Translations under genes and position numbers: made by a program | Shown here: piece after piece, positions 14,449-24,765 of the stretch | How positions within the stretch are numbered: the stretch's first letter is position 1 | Layout: every line of letters starts with the position of its first letter | Assembly (NCBI GenBank): GCA_902826685.1 | Contig: CADEFT010000020.1 | Location: 62,001 to 126,000 of the forward strand | DNA from: an uncultured Acidobacteriota bacterium | GTDB taxonomy: Bacteria > Acidobacteriota > Terriglobia > Bryobacterales > Bryobacteraceae | Direction: 5' to 3' | DNA length: 64,000 nt | Notes under the pieces: generated by a model | The model's input: the letters and a program-made list of their open reading frames with translations, nothing else | Told to the model about the DNA's origin: nothing | The model's database searches: none

Positions 14449-17400
14449 ATGACCAAGTCGTTGGTTGCCATTTTCGCCATCAACTGCGCGTTGATGGCTC
14501 AGGAATTTCGCGCCACCATTTCCGGCCGCATTACCGACGCGCAGAGCGCGGGTGTACCGGCGGCGAAGATTACCGCGATACACACCGAAACCGGAGCGAA
14601 GTCCGAAACGGCCGCCGACGCCGAGGGGCTTTACACGATTCCTTTTCTGCCACCCGCCACCTATCGCATCATCGTGGAAGCGAGCGGCTTCAAGAAGTAC
14701 CAGCGCGACGGCATTGTGGCCGGCGCCAACGAGCGCCTCGGTTTGGATATGGCGCTCGAAGTGGGCGCGGTGACCGAAACGGTAAACGTGACCGCCGAAG
14801 CTCCGATGCTGCAGACCACCACCGCCTCAAGCGGCCAGGTGATCACGACGCAGCAGATCGACCGCATGCCGGTCTCGGGCCGCACCCCGCTGGCGCTGGC
14901 GCAGTTGGCGTTCGGCGTCACGCCCAACACCGACCCGCGGTTCACACGCCCCTTCGACAACGCCGGACCTTCGGGGTTCTCGATGGGCGGAGCGCCGGGG
15001 CAGGGCAATGAGTTACTGATCGACGGCGCACCCGACACCACCGGCAATTTGCGCGTGGCCTACAATCCGCCCATGGACGCGGTGGCGGAGGTGAAGGCCG
15101 AAAGCTTCCAGGCCGATGCCGCCTATGGACACACCGGCGGCGGCACGGTGAACGTGATTCTCAAAAGCGGCACCAATAATTTCCACGGCACCCTTTACGA
15201 GTTCAATCAGAACTCGGCGTTCAACGCCACGCCGTTCTTCACCAACCGCAGCGGCGCCAAGAAACCGGTCAGCCGCTTCAATCAGTACGGCGGAACGTTT
15301 TCCGGCCCCGTCACCATTCCCAAGGTCTACAACGGGCGCGACAAGCTGTTCTTCTTTTTCGCCTATGAAGGGGTAAGGGATGCGCTGCCGGCTCCCTCGC
15401 TGCACACCTTGCCGACACCGGCGCAGCGCGGCGGCGACTTTTCGCAATTGTTGAGCCAGGGCGCCGTTTACACGATTTGGGACCCGGCCACCGGCATCGC
15501 CGAAGGCGCGCGGGGTGCGGCGCACCGCGTTTCCGAACAACGTCATACCGGCCAGCCGGATTTCGCCCATCGCCCGCAATTACCTGCAGTATTACGTGGA
15601 CCCTAATCAGGCGGGCCGCCCCAACGGGCAGGATAATTTCCTGTCCAACACCAACGGGGAGCGCAACACCTTTTACAATTTCCTTGGCCGGATGGACGTC
15701 AACGCTTCGGACCGCCACAAGTTCTTTTTCAACGCCCGCCACAACATCCGCATCGGGCAGGGCGGCAACGGATTTGGCAAGAGCCTGACCGACAACCCGA
15801 CGGCCACCAATCCGCTGCGCCGCATCAACTGGGGCTACATGCTGGACGACGTGTACACGCTCACGCCGACGTTCATCATGAACACGCGCCTCAATTGGAC
15901 GCGCTTCATCGAGCCGCGCATCAACTACTCGGAAGGCTTCGATTCGACGACGCTGGGATTCCCGTCCTCCCTCTCGGCGGCGTCGCCCCGGCGCGTGCTG
16001 CCGCGCATCCGCATCGGATCGTCGAGCGGTGCCGGTGCCGCTGGAACCACGACTTATAACGGCCTGGGCGATTCGGGCGGCGTGGAGTTCCCCTTCGACA
16101 TCTTCCAGATTTTTTCGAGCTTCACCAAGATCGCCGGCAAGCATAGCCTGAAATTCGGCGCCGACTTGCGCGAGTTCCGCGAATCTCAGATCGACTACGG
16201 GTTCAGCAACGGCGATTTCTATTTCGGCACCAACTGGACCGTGGGACCGCTCGACAACGCCGCCGCCGCTCCGCTGGGCCAGGATTTCGCGGCCTTCCTG
16301 CTGGGTATGCCGACTTCCGGCGCCTACGATCTGAACGCGTTCCGCACCAATCAGAACCGCTATTACGCGCTGTTTCTGCAGGACGACTTCCGCGTGAAAT
16401 CGAACCTGACGCTGAACATCGGCGTGCGGTATGAAGCGGAAACGCCCACCACCGAACGTTACAACCGGACGGTGAACGGTTTCTCCGACGCGGCCAGCCC
16501 GATCTCGGCCGCGGCCGTCGCCGCCTACCGCGCCAATCCGCTGCCGGAACTGGCGGCCTCTCAATTCGCCGTCAACGGCGGGCTTCTGTTTGCGGGCGCG
16601 GGGAACCGGGGCATTTACTCGACGCCCAAGGCCAACTTCTCGCCGCGGTTTGGCTTTGCCTGGACGCCGGGCCGCCTCGGCAGTAAGTACGTCGTGCGCG
16701 GCGGCGTGGGTCTTTATTACTTCAATTTCGGCGTCGTGGGAAACAACTCGTTCGGCTTCAGCCAGCAGACGCCGATGGTCGCCACTCTCAACGGGTTCCT
16801 CTCGCCATCCTCCACGCTCGCCAATCCTTTTCCCAGCGGCGTGCAGCAGCCGACGGGCTCGTCGCTTGGACTCGGCACTTTCATGGGACGCGCCGTCAAC
16901 TTTTACACGCCTAATCCCAGCTACCCGTATTCGACGCGGTGGCAGATCGGCATTCAGCGCGAGCTTTCGAATAACCTTGTGGTGGAGTTCGGCTACATGG
17001 GGAACAAGGCCGTCAAGCTCGGTGTCGATCATCAGCTCGACTGGACGCCGCTCGACTACCTTTCCCGCTCGCCCAATCGCGACCAGGCCAACATCGACCG
17101 CATGACCGGCAATGTTTCGAATCCGCTGGCCGGACTGATTCCCGGCACTGGATTGAACGGTGGCGTGATCGCCCGCAATCAGATCCTCAGCCGCTACCCG
17201 CAATTTACCGGCGTCACGGCGCAGTTGCCGACCGACGGCTCGTCGGCTTTCCACGCGGCGCAGATGCGCGTCGAAAAGCGCTTCTCGCGCGGGTTCCAGA
17301 TGCTCGGCAACTTCCAGTGGTCGAAGCTGATCGAAAAGCGGAGCCGGCTGAACGACGCCGATCCGCTGCTGGAGAAGCGCATCGCGGCCGAAGACCGGCC

Positions 17401-17917
17401 TTATCGCGTGGTGCTTTCGGGCTCCTATGAATTGCCCTTCGGCAAGGGCAAGGCGATCGGCGGCGGCGTGGGCCGAGGGTTGAATCTCGCCATCGGCAAT
17501 TGGGTCCTCAACGGCATCTTCACTTTGCAGCCTGGCTCCCCGCTTGGCAATTGGGGCAATCTGATTTACTACGGCGGCCCGCTGAATCTCGATCCGCACC
17601 GGGTGGATGGCTCCTTCGACACCACGCAGTTCAATCGCATTCCCGGGCAGCAGCTCGACTGGAACGTGCGGACCTTCCCCACGCGCTTTGCAAACCTGCG
17701 CGCCGACGACGTCAACCAATTGGACTTTTCGGTCATCAAGGGAATGCCCATCACCGAGCGTCTGCGGCTGGAATACCGCTGCGAGTTTTTCAACTCAACC
17801 AACCGGCCCATCTTTTCGGGTCCGGTCATCAACCCGACTGCGGCGAACTTCGGATTGATCACCAACCAGGCGAATCAACCGCGGCGGATTCAGATGGCTC
17901 TGCGTCTGGTATTCTGA
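14449..17917 (+). CDS. Oar-like TonB-dependent receptor, interrupted by a +1 frameshift
   Basis: A signal peptide (MTKSLVAIFAINCALMAQ) precedes a carboxypeptidase-regulatory beta-sandwich (about 20-105), a plug domain with VTAEAPMLQTTTASSGQVI and FSMGGAPGQGNELLIDGA, and a long 22-strand-type barrel ending in a C-terminal Phe (MALRLVF). Frame 1 covers 14449 to about 15512 and frame 2 continues to 17917. Dropping one G from the GGGG at 15512-15515 joins them as EGARVRRTAFPNN, the normal family sequence, giving 1155 residues. Such receptors take up large ligands, often plant polymers or peptides. A downstream esterase six bases after the stop suggests co-transcription. Confidence 0.88.
15512..15515 (+). 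other. Frameshift site in the TonB receptor (G run)
   Basis: Four G residues are read where three would keep the frame. Upstream frame gives DPATGIAEGARG and then nonsense to 15606; downstream frame gives RRTAFPNNVIPASRIS. The junction is exactly the conserved DPATG...PFPNN-type segment of Oar-like receptors. Confidence 0.75.
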
Positions 17918-17923
17918 CCGGCG

Positions 17924-19069
17924 ATGCTCGCGTTGCTGTTGGCGGTACTGCTGTACGCGCAAGGCGACGGTTCGGCGCCGGCCACGACGAACCTGATGAA
18001 CCAGTCCTATCCGCGCGTTTATGCCGACGGCCGCGCAAGCTTCCGTTTGCTCGCGCCGAAGGCATCGAAGGTGCAACTGGCGGGCGCGTTGGGCGCGGCT
18101 CCGCTTGAAATGGCCAAGGGCGAGGATGGCTTCTGGACTCTGACCATTCCGCCCGCCGTGGCCGGATTTCATTACTACTGGTTCCTGGTGGACGGCGTGG
18201 CGGTGAACGACCCGGGAAGCGAGGCTTTCTTCGGCTACGGGCGGCCCACCAGCGGCATCGAGATTCCCAAGCCCGGCGAGGATTTCTATTGGCCGAAGGA
18301 CGTGCCACATGGGCAGGTGCGCAGCCTGCCCTATCTATCGAAGGTGACGGGCCAGTGGCGGCGCGCCATGGTTTATACGCCGCCCGGTTACGACCAGAAT
18401 CCGCGCGCCCGCTATCCGGTTCTGTACCTGCAGCACGGCGCCGGCGAGGATGAGACCGGCTGGTCGCGGCAGGGCCATGTGCATTTCATTCTCGACAATC
18501 TGCTGGCGGCGGGAAAAGCGAAGCCCATGATCGTCGCGATGGACAAAGGCTATGCCATGCGGCCGGGCGAACAGGCTCAGCCAAGAGATCCGGATCGTAT
18601 GGCGCGGGAGCGCGCGGCGGGTACTCTGCGTGCCTCGACGTTTGAGAGCGTCGTGGTCGAAGATCTGATTCCATTGATCGACCGTACCTTCCGCACGCGG
18701 CCCGGGCGCGATCATCGCGCGATTGCCGGTTTGTCGATGGGTAGCATGCAAGCGATGCAGATCGGGCTGCGCCATCTCGACAAGTTTTCCTCCATCGGGC
18801 TGTTCAGCGGCGCCACGGTGACGGCCGATCTCGAGACGGGCTACGACGGCGTTTTCCGGAATGCGGTGGAGTTCAATAAGAAGGTGCATCTGTTTTGGCT
18901 GGGCGCGGGCGGGGCGGAATCGCGTCTGGTGCAGGCGCTGGAAACATCGGATGCGGCGCTGAAGAAACACGGCATCGAACATGTTGTCTATATCTCGCCC
19001 GATACGGCTCACGAATGGCATTCCTGGCGGCGGCATTTTCACGACTTTGCGCCGCGGCTGTTCCGCTGA
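17924..19069 (+). CDS. Secreted esterase with N-terminal E-set domain (Fae/Esterase D type)
   Basis: A 381-residue protein: a short signal (MLALLLAVLLYAQG), a CBM48-like E-set sandwich at about 28-110 (FRLLAPKASKVQLAG, GFHYYWFLVDG), and an esterase-D alpha/beta hydrolase. The nucleophile elbow is GLSMGSMQ near residue 270 and the likely catalytic His is in TAHEWHSW near 362. Proteins of this layout include feruloyl and acetyl-xylan esterases of plant cell-wall degradation. It follows the TonB receptor by six bases, which suggests a shared polysaccharide or ester substrate; this is inference. Confidence 0.85.
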   Translation: MLALLLAVLLYAQGDGSAPATTNLMNQSYPRVYADGRASFRLLAPKASKVQLAGALGAAPLEMAKGEDGFWTLTIPPAVAGFHYYWFLVDGVAVNDPGSEAFFGYGRPTSGIEIPKPGEDFYWPKDVPHGQVRSLPYLSKVTGQWRRAMVYTPPGYDQNPRARYPVLYLQHGAGEDETGWSRQGHVHFILDNLLAAGKAKPMIVAMDKGYAMRPGEQAQPRDPDRMARERAAGTLRASTFESVVVEDLIPLIDRTFRTRPGRDHRAIAGLSMGSMQAMQIGLRHLDKFSSIGLFSGATVTADLETGYDGVFRNAVEFNKKVHLFWLGAGGAESRLVQALETSDAALKKHGIEHVVYISPDTAHEWHSWRRHFHDFAPRLFR

Positions 19070-19107
19070 TCGCTCATGCTACGCTGATCACGAAGACAGT
19101 TGTTCCT

Positions 19108-19803
19108 ATGCCAAGCGCCGCAATTGCCATTCCTCCGGTTTTACAGGAAGGGGATCGTTTGGACAGCACCGAATTTCTGCGGCGCTGGGACGCGATGCCA
19201 GATTTGAAGCGTGCGGAACTCATCGGAGGAATCGTTCTCATGCCGTCGCCCGTTTCGCTGGATCACGGCGATCTCCAGACAGCGCTTGGCGGGTGGCTGA
19301 GTCATTACGTGGCTCGAACGCCGGGATGCAGAGCTGGATCGGATTCCACTTGGGTCATGAGCCGCATGGATGTTCCCCAGCCCGACCTGGCCTTGCGCAT
19401 TCTGCCAGAGCACGGAGGGCAGTCGAAGCGAAAAGGCAAGTACGGAGCCGGTGCCCCGGAACTGATCGTGGAAGTGACGATGTCGAGCCACGGCCGGGAC
19501 CTGCGAGCGAAGGTGTCGCTATACGAACGCACTGGCGTGCAGGAGTATGTCTCGGTGTTGGTTTCCGAGAAACGAATCGTCTGGCGCTGGCTCTCCGAAG
19601 GCAAATATCGAACATTGCCGCCAACCGGAGGAGTCTTCCGTTCCAGGTGCTTTCCCGGTTTATGGCTCGATCCAGCGCCGCTGTGGCGCTCGGATGCCGC
19701 GGCGCTGGAAGCCGCCATTGACCGCGGAGTGCTCTTGCCCGCTCACGCCGAGTTCGTCGCACGGTTGAACCGGCGAACCCGCAAGAGCGATCTGATACGC
19801 TAA
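19108..19803 (+). CDS. Uma2-family (DUF820) PD-(D/E)XK nuclease-fold protein
   Basis: A 231-residue protein. The Uma2 core is visible as LIGGIVLMPSPVSLDHG, PDLALRI, ELIVEVTMSS and KVSLYERTGVQEYVSV, carrying the Asp, Glu and Lys of the PD-(D/E)XK fold. The family is abundant in cyanobacteria and soil bacteria; nuclease activity is predicted but biological role is unclear. The start is ATG 19108; the frame is open further upstream over the esterase but those residues do not fit the family. It lies between the esterase and the DUF1549 gene, four bases before the latter's start. Confidence 0.85.
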   Translation: MPSAAIAIPPVLQEGDRLDSTEFLRRWDAMPDLKRAELIGGIVLMPSPVSLDHGDLQTALGGWLSHYVARTPGCRAGSDSTWVMSRMDVPQPDLALRILPEHGGQSKRKGKYGAGAPELIVEVTMSSHGRDLRAKVSLYERTGVQEYVSVLVSEKRIVWRWLSEGKYRTLPPTGGVFRSRCFPGLWLDPAPLWRSDAAALEAAIDRGVLLPAHAEFVARLNRRTRKSDLIR

Positions 19804-19807
19804 CTCC

Positions 19808-22717
19808 GTGAGGCTCCTCCTGCTTGCCGCGGCGGCGGTTTCGGCCGGTGCCGATCCCGGCCTGGACTTCTTTGAAAGCCGCATCCGGCCGCTGCTGGCC
19901 GCCAAGTGCCACTCGTGCCATAGCGCGAAACTGGCCTCTCCGATGGCGGGCCTCCGGTTGGACGATCCGGCGGCGCACCGCGACGCGATTCTCACGCGAT
20001 TGCTCCCCGCCGTGCGTTACCAGACCAAGGGTATGCCGCCCACTGGCAAGCTCGCGCCCGAGGAAATCGCGGTGCTGGCAAAGTGGGTGGAAATGGGCGC
20101 GCCCGCTCCGGCCGCCGCCGCGCCCACGATGGCGCGGAAATCCACCGGCGCCGATCATTGGGCGTGGCAGCCGCTTCGACCCGGCTCCGGTTCGATCGAC
20201 GATCAGATCCGCGCGCGCCTGAAGGAAGCGGGCCTGGCGATGTCGCCCCGCGCCGATCCACGCACTTTGATCCGCCGGGCGAGCTTCGATCTCACCGGAC
20301 TTCCACCGGCCGCCGGCGACTATGCGCTCGATTTCGAGGCGGCCGTCGATCGCTACCTCGCCGCGCCGCAATTTGGCGAGCGCTGGGCGCGCCACTGGAT
20401 GGACGTCGCGCGCTACGCCGATACGGGCTTTCTCGGACGTGCTTTTCTGGTCTCGTTCGGCTATCGCGACTGGCTGATCGGCGCCTTCAACCGCGACGTT
20501 CCCTATGACCGCTTCCTCGCTCTGCAACTGGCCGCCGACCAGATGGAAGGCGTGAGCAAGCTCGACCAGGCGGCGCTGGGGTTCCTGTCGCTGGGCGTGA
20601 ATCCGAACCGCGCCACCGATCTGCCGGACGTGGTGGACGACAAGATCGACCTGGTTACGCGCGGCCTGCTTGGTCTCACCGTAAGCTGCGCCCGCTGCCA
20701 CGACCATAAGTTCGATCCGATTCCCACGCGCGATTATTACTCGCTCTACGGCATCTTCGCCAATACACGCTATGGCGGCGAGCCGGTGGAGGCCGGCCCT
20801 CTACCCGATTTCTACGCGCGGCGCGCCGCCGAGCGAAAGAAGATCCGCCAGGATTACATCGCCGAGCGCTTGCAGGAACTGCGAGCCGAGTTTCGCGACC
20901 CGAAGGAAGTACGCCGTTATCTCGATGCGCTGTGGGAGGGCAGGGAACTCAATCGCGCCGCGCTTGAAAATCTGGCGCGGGAAAAGAATCTCAACTCGCT
21001 GGTGCTTGGCCGCTGGGCCGGGCGGCTGGGAACGTTGAAGGACCGGCCCACCGGCGGCCAGGTGAACGCGCTGCTCGACGGGCCCGATGCCCCACCCGAC
21101 GTGCCGGTGGAAGATTTTCCTTCCATCATGACCGAAGGGGACGCCAACACGGTGCGCAATCTGCAGTGGCAATACGAGCAGATGCTGAACGATGCGGCCT
21201 ATCGCGGCTCGCGCGCGATCGTGCTCGGTGCCAACGATCGCGCCGTCATCAAGCCCGCCTACGTATTCAATCGCGGCAATCAGCACGATCTTGGCGAGCA
21301 AGTGCGCCGCTGCTTCCCTTCGGTGCTGGTGAAGGATCAATGTTTTTCCACCGGCACGGGGCGCCTCGAACTGGCCAGGGCCATCACCGGCGATCGCGAT
21401 CCGGTGGCCGCGCGCGTGATGGTGAATCGCGTCTGGCAGAAGCTGTTCGGCGAAGGCCTGGTGCGCACGCCGAGCGACTTCGGCGTCCGTGGGGATCCGC
21501 CCACGCATCCGGCGCTGCTCGATTCGCTGGCATCCGATTTTATTCGCGACGGCTGGTCGATGAAGCGGCTCATTCGCCGCCTGGTGCTCTCAGAAACCTA
21601 TCGCCAGTCGAGCGCGAGCCAGGCCGAGGCACGCCTCAAGGATCCGGAGAACAAGCTGCTGTGGCACATGCCGCGGCGGCGTCTGGATTTCGAAGCCTTG
21701 CGCGACGCGATGCTCGCCGTCTCGGGACGCCTCGACGCCACGATCGGGGGCCAGCCCATCTCCATCACCGCGATTCCCGCCGACCCGCGGCGCACGCTCT
21801 ACGCCATGATCGAACGAGAGCGTCCGCTGGCATTACTGAAGACCTTCGATGTCGCCGACCCCGAGCAGCATTCGCCGCAACGCTATCAGACGACCGTGCC
21901 GCAGCAGGGATTGTTTCTGCTGAACAGCCCGTTTGTAGGCGAAATGGCGCGCCACCTGGCGGCCCGCGCGGGCGATGTGCGGGAGCTGTATCAACTGGCG
22001 TTGGGACGTGTACCTTCGGCCTCTGAAGCCGCTCGCGCCGGGATGTTCTGGCGCGCCGAACCCGCCGCCGAACCCACGCCGGAGAAATCAGCCTGGCAAT
22101 ACGGCACGGCGCGGTTCGATCCGGCGTCCGGCCGCGTCACCGGGTTTCAACCGTTCCGGTATTTCACCGGCAAGGCATGGCAGAACGCCTCGGCGGGCCT
22201 GGACGCGAAAACCGGAGTGGCGCGGATTACCGCGACTGGCGGCGCTCCGGGCGACGATCTCGCGAATGTGGCCGTGCGCCGCTGGGTTTCGCCGATCGAC
22301 GGCGCCGTGGATCTCGACGGCAAGCTGGTGCTGGCGGTGGGCGCGTTTGAGCTTCGGTTCAAGTTGAGCAACGGCATTCGCGGCTGGCTGGTTTCGAACC
22401 GGCGCGGCGTGCTGGGGCAATGGCGGGTCGATCCTCCGCCTCCGCCCAAGGATCAGATCAGCTACCAGGCCAACCCCGGCGTTGCGACGGAACTGAAAAG
22501 TGTCGCTGTCACCCGCGGCGAGATCCTCGACTTCCTCGTCGATTCCGATGGCGACTACGAAGCCGACGATTTCCAGTGGAGCCCCACACTCACCGCCGCG
22601 AACGCGGCCTGGAACGCGCAGAAGCAGTTCGCGGGTCCGGCGATTCCAAAGCTCACTCCGCGGGAGCAACTGGCGCAGGTGCTGCTGTTGACCAACGAAT
22701 TCGCTTTCCTGGATTGA
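19808..22717 (+). CDS. Planctomycete-type cytochrome C / DUF1549 / DUF1553 protein
   Basis: A 969-residue exported protein. A short signal is followed by a c-type heme site CHSCH at about 34-38 in the planctomycete cytochrome-C-like domain, then DUF1549 (RRASFDLTGLPP, WARHWMDVARYADT, TVSCARCHDHKFDPIP) and DUF1553 (ARVMVNRVWQKLFG, PPTHPALLDSLASDF, RRLDFEALRDAML). A C-terminal region of about 200 residues resembles a carbohydrate-binding sandwich. The pairing with a DUF1501 gene six bases downstream is the standard arrangement in Planctomycetes and Acidobacteria. The function is not established; a role in polymer breakdown with redox coupling is a guess. GTG start. Confidence 0.9.
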   Translation: MRLLLLAAAAVSAGADPGLDFFESRIRPLLAAKCHSCHSAKLASPMAGLRLDDPAAHRDAILTRLLPAVRYQTKGMPPTGKLAPEEIAVLAKWVEMGAPAPAAAAPTMARKSTGADHWAWQPLRPGSGSIDDQIRARLKEAGLAMSPRADPRTLIRRASFDLTGLPPAAGDYALDFEAAVDRYLAAPQFGERWARHWMDVARYADTGFLGRAFLVSFGYRDWLIGAFNRDVPYDRFLALQLAADQMEGVSKLDQAALGFLSLGVNPNRATDLPDVVDDKIDLVTRGLLGLTVSCARCHDHKFDPIPTRDYYSLYGIFANTRYGGEPVEAGPLPDFYARRAAERKKIRQDYIAERLQELRAEFRDPKEVRRYLDALWEGRELNRAALENLAREKNLNSLVLGRWAGRLGTLKDRPTGGQVNALLDGPDAPPDVPVEDFPSIMTEGDANTVRNLQWQYEQMLNDAAYRGSRAIVLGANDRAVIKPAYVFNRGNQHDLGEQVRRCFPSVLVKDQCFSTGTGRLELARAITGDRDPVAARVMVNRVWQKLFGEGLVRTPSDFGVRGDPPTHPALLDSLASDFIRDGWSMKRLIRRLVLSETYRQSSASQAEARLKDPENKLLWHMPRRRLDFEALRDAMLAVSGRLDATIGGQPISITAIPADPRRTLYAMIERERPLALLKTFDVADPEQHSPQRYQTTVPQQGLFLLNSPFVGEMARHLAARAGDVRELYQLALGRVPSASEAARAGMFWRAEPAAEPTPEKSAWQYGTARFDPASGRVTGFQPFRYFTGKAWQNASAGLDAKTGVARITATGGAPGDDLANVAVRRWVSPIDGAVDLDGKLVLAVGAFELRFKLSNGIRGWLVSNRRGVLGQWRVDPPPPPKDQISYQANPGVATELKSVAVTRGEILDFLVDSDGDYEADDFQWSPTLTAANAAWNAQKQFAGPAIPKLTPREQLAQVLLLTNEFAFLD

Positions 22718-22723
22718 ATCTCT

Positions 22724-24091
22724 ATGACCCTCGGCCGCCGTCAATTTTTCCAACTCGGGCTCGCCGCCGTGCTGCGGCAGGCGGCCCACGCCGGTCCGCT
22801 TTCTCCGCGCCAGCCGCATTTTGCGCCGCGCGCCAGGCGGGTGATCCACATCTTCGCCAACGGCGGCCCTTCGCACATGGATACCTTCGATCCCAAGCCG
22901 GCGCTGGCGAAATACGCCGGGCAGCCGCTGCCGGTTCACCTGCGCACCGAGCGGCGCACCGGCACCGCCCTGCCGTCTCCGTTCGCCTTCCGCCGTTTTG
23001 GCCGGAGCGGCCTCGAGATCAGCGAAGTATTCTCCAAGACCGGCGCCCATGCCGACGATTTGTGCGTGATTCGCTCGATGCACACCGAAGTGCCGAACCA
23101 TGAGCCGTCGCTCATGATGATGAATTGCGGCGCGCAGCAGCAGAGCCGGCCGAGCTTTGGATCGTGGGTGGTGTATGGGCTTGGGTCGGAAAATCAAAAC
23201 CTGCCGGGATTCATCTCGCTTTGTCCCGGCGGTCTGCCGGTGCGCGGCGCGCAGAACTGGAAGTCGGCGTTCCTGCCTGGCGCCTACCAGGGCACGCACA
23301 TCGACACGCGCGAAACCGAGCTCGACAAGCTGGTGGAGAACGTGCAGAACCGCCTCACGCGGCGCGAGGATCAGAAGAAGCAACTCGACCTGCTGGCGGC
23401 GATGAATCGCGAGTATCAGGCGCCGCGCGCCGAAGACGAAGCGCTGGAATCGCGCGTCCATTCGTTCGAACTCGCCTTTCGAATGCAGATGGAAGCCGAA
23501 GACGTGTTCGACCTTTCCAAGGAACCGCGGCACATTCGCGATCTTTATGGCGACACGCTGCATGGACGCCAGATGCTGATGGCGCGGCGGCTGCTTGAAA
23601 AAGGCGTACGCGTGGTGCAGGTGTGGCATGGAGCGGGACAGCCCTGGGATACGCACGACGACGTGGCCAAGCGCGTCAAGCAACTGGCGTTCGAGGCCGA
23701 CCAGCCCATCGCCGCGCTGCTCACCGACCTGAAGCAGCGCGGAATGCTGGACGACACGCTGGTCGTGTGGGGCGGCGAATTCGGGCGCACTCCGGTCGTC
23801 GAATTGCCGGCGTTCGGATCGAATGCCGGGACGGCGGGGCGCGATCACAACTCGTATGGCTTCTCGGTCTGGCTGGCCGGCGGCGGAAGCAAAGGCGGCA
23901 TGGCCTATGGCGCCACCGATGAGTTCGGCTTCCGCGCCGAAACCGATCGCGTGCACGTGCACGATCTGCATGCCACGCTGCTGCACCTGCTCGGCTTCGA
24001 TCATGAGCGGTTCACGTTCCGCTATGCGGGGCGCGACTTCCGCCTCACCGACGTGCACGGCCAGGTGGTCAAGCCAATCCTGGCGGGCTGA
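22724..24091 (+). CDS. DUF1501 Tat-exported sulfatase-like protein
   Basis: A 455-residue protein with a twin-arginine signal (GRRQFFQLGLAA) and the DUF1501 core: HIFANGGPSHMDTFDPKP near the N-terminus, FSKTGAHADDLCVIRSM, VVQVWHGAGQPWDTHDD, VVWGGEFGRTPVVE and a final DLHATLLHLLGFDHE. The fold is alkaline-phosphatase/sulfatase-like with metal-binding Asp and His residues. It forms the usual two-gene unit with the preceding cytochrome/DUF1549 protein. The substrate is unknown. Confidence 0.9.
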   Translation: MTLGRRQFFQLGLAAVLRQAAHAGPLSPRQPHFAPRARRVIHIFANGGPSHMDTFDPKPALAKYAGQPLPVHLRTERRTGTALPSPFAFRRFGRSGLEISEVFSKTGAHADDLCVIRSMHTEVPNHEPSLMMMNCGAQQQSRPSFGSWVVYGLGSENQNLPGFISLCPGGLPVRGAQNWKSAFLPGAYQGTHIDTRETELDKLVENVQNRLTRREDQKKQLDLLAAMNREYQAPRAEDEALESRVHSFELAFRMQMEAEDVFDLSKEPRHIRDLYGDTLHGRQMLMARRLLEKGVRVVQVWHGAGQPWDTHDDVAKRVKQLAFEADQPIAALLTDLKQRGMLDDTLVVWGGEFGRTPVVELPAFGSNAGTAGRDHNSYGFSVWLAGGGSKGGMAYGATDEFGFRAETDRVHVHDLHATLLHLLGFDHERFTFRYAGRDFRLTDVHGQVVKPILAG

Positions 24092-24141
24092 GGAACTTTT
24101 TTCCCGCGCCTTACGTATGATTGAAACGGGAGGGGTGTGAC

Positions 24142-24765
24142 TTGTTATCCGGACTATCTTCGCTGAGCGGGCTGCTGGGAATCGCTTTCGCCTCGGGTAT
24201 CAACCTTTACGCCGCCGTGCTGATGGTGGGATTGGGCTTGAAGTTCGACCTGTTGCATGGACTGCCGGCCGAACTGCAGCCGTTGTCGCATCCGGTGGTG
24301 CTTACGGTGGCGGGCGTGATGTATGCGATGGAATTCATCGCCGACAAGATCCCGGTTGTGAGCGCCGTCTGGGATACGATTCACACCGTGATCCGGCCGT
24401 TGGGCGCTGCGGCGATGGCGCTGGCGGCGACCGCCAAGCTGGGCCCGATGGAGCAAACGCTGGTGGCGCTGCTTGGCGGCGGACTTGCCTTGACATCGCA
24501 CACCACCAAGATGGGCGTGCGCCTGCTCGCGCACGGCACCGGCGAACCGGTCACCTCGGCCGGACTGAGCTTGGCCGAAGATGTGTTCAGCTTCTCGCTG
24601 GTGGCGCTGGCCGCGCAGTATCCGGTGTTCACGGCGGTTTTAGTGGCCGTTCTGGTGGTGGTCTGCCTCATCGTGATCCGGCTGGTTTGGAAAGCGCTGC
24701 GCGCGGTGTTCCGCGGCGCTACTGCCCGAATGCGCTCTTGGTTCGGCGAACCGGCTCGCGCTTAG
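24142..24765 (+). CDS. DUF4126 family membrane protein
   Basis: A 207-residue protein with about five TM helices and the DUF4126 look: SGLLGIAFASGINLYAAVLMVGLG, HPVVLTVAGVMYAMEFIADKIPVV, DTIHTVIRPLGAA and LTSHTTKMGVRLLA. The function is unknown. TTG 24142 is chosen because GGGAGGGG lies six bases upstream; the frame is also open from TTG 24121. Its end overlaps the convergent esterase gene by four bases. Confidence 0.78.
   Translation: MLSGLSSLSGLLGIAFASGINLYAAVLMVGLGLKFDLLHGLPAELQPLSHPVVLTVAGVMYAMEFIADKIPVVSAVWDTIHTVIRPLGAAAMALAATAKLGPMEQTLVALLGGGLALTSHTTKMGVRLLAHGTGEPVTSAGLSLAEDVFSFSLVALAAQYPVFTAVLVAVLVVVCLIVIRLVWKALRAVFRGATARMRSWFGEPARA

Noticed and set aside
15311..17719. 802-residue minus-strand frame
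   Set aside because: It lies opposite the TonB receptor barrel, is Arg/Val/His-rich without domains, and is a high-GC shadow.
22088..24058. 656-residue minus-strand frame
   Set aside because: It is antisense to the cytochrome/DUF1549 and DUF1501 genes; composition is that of a shadow frame.
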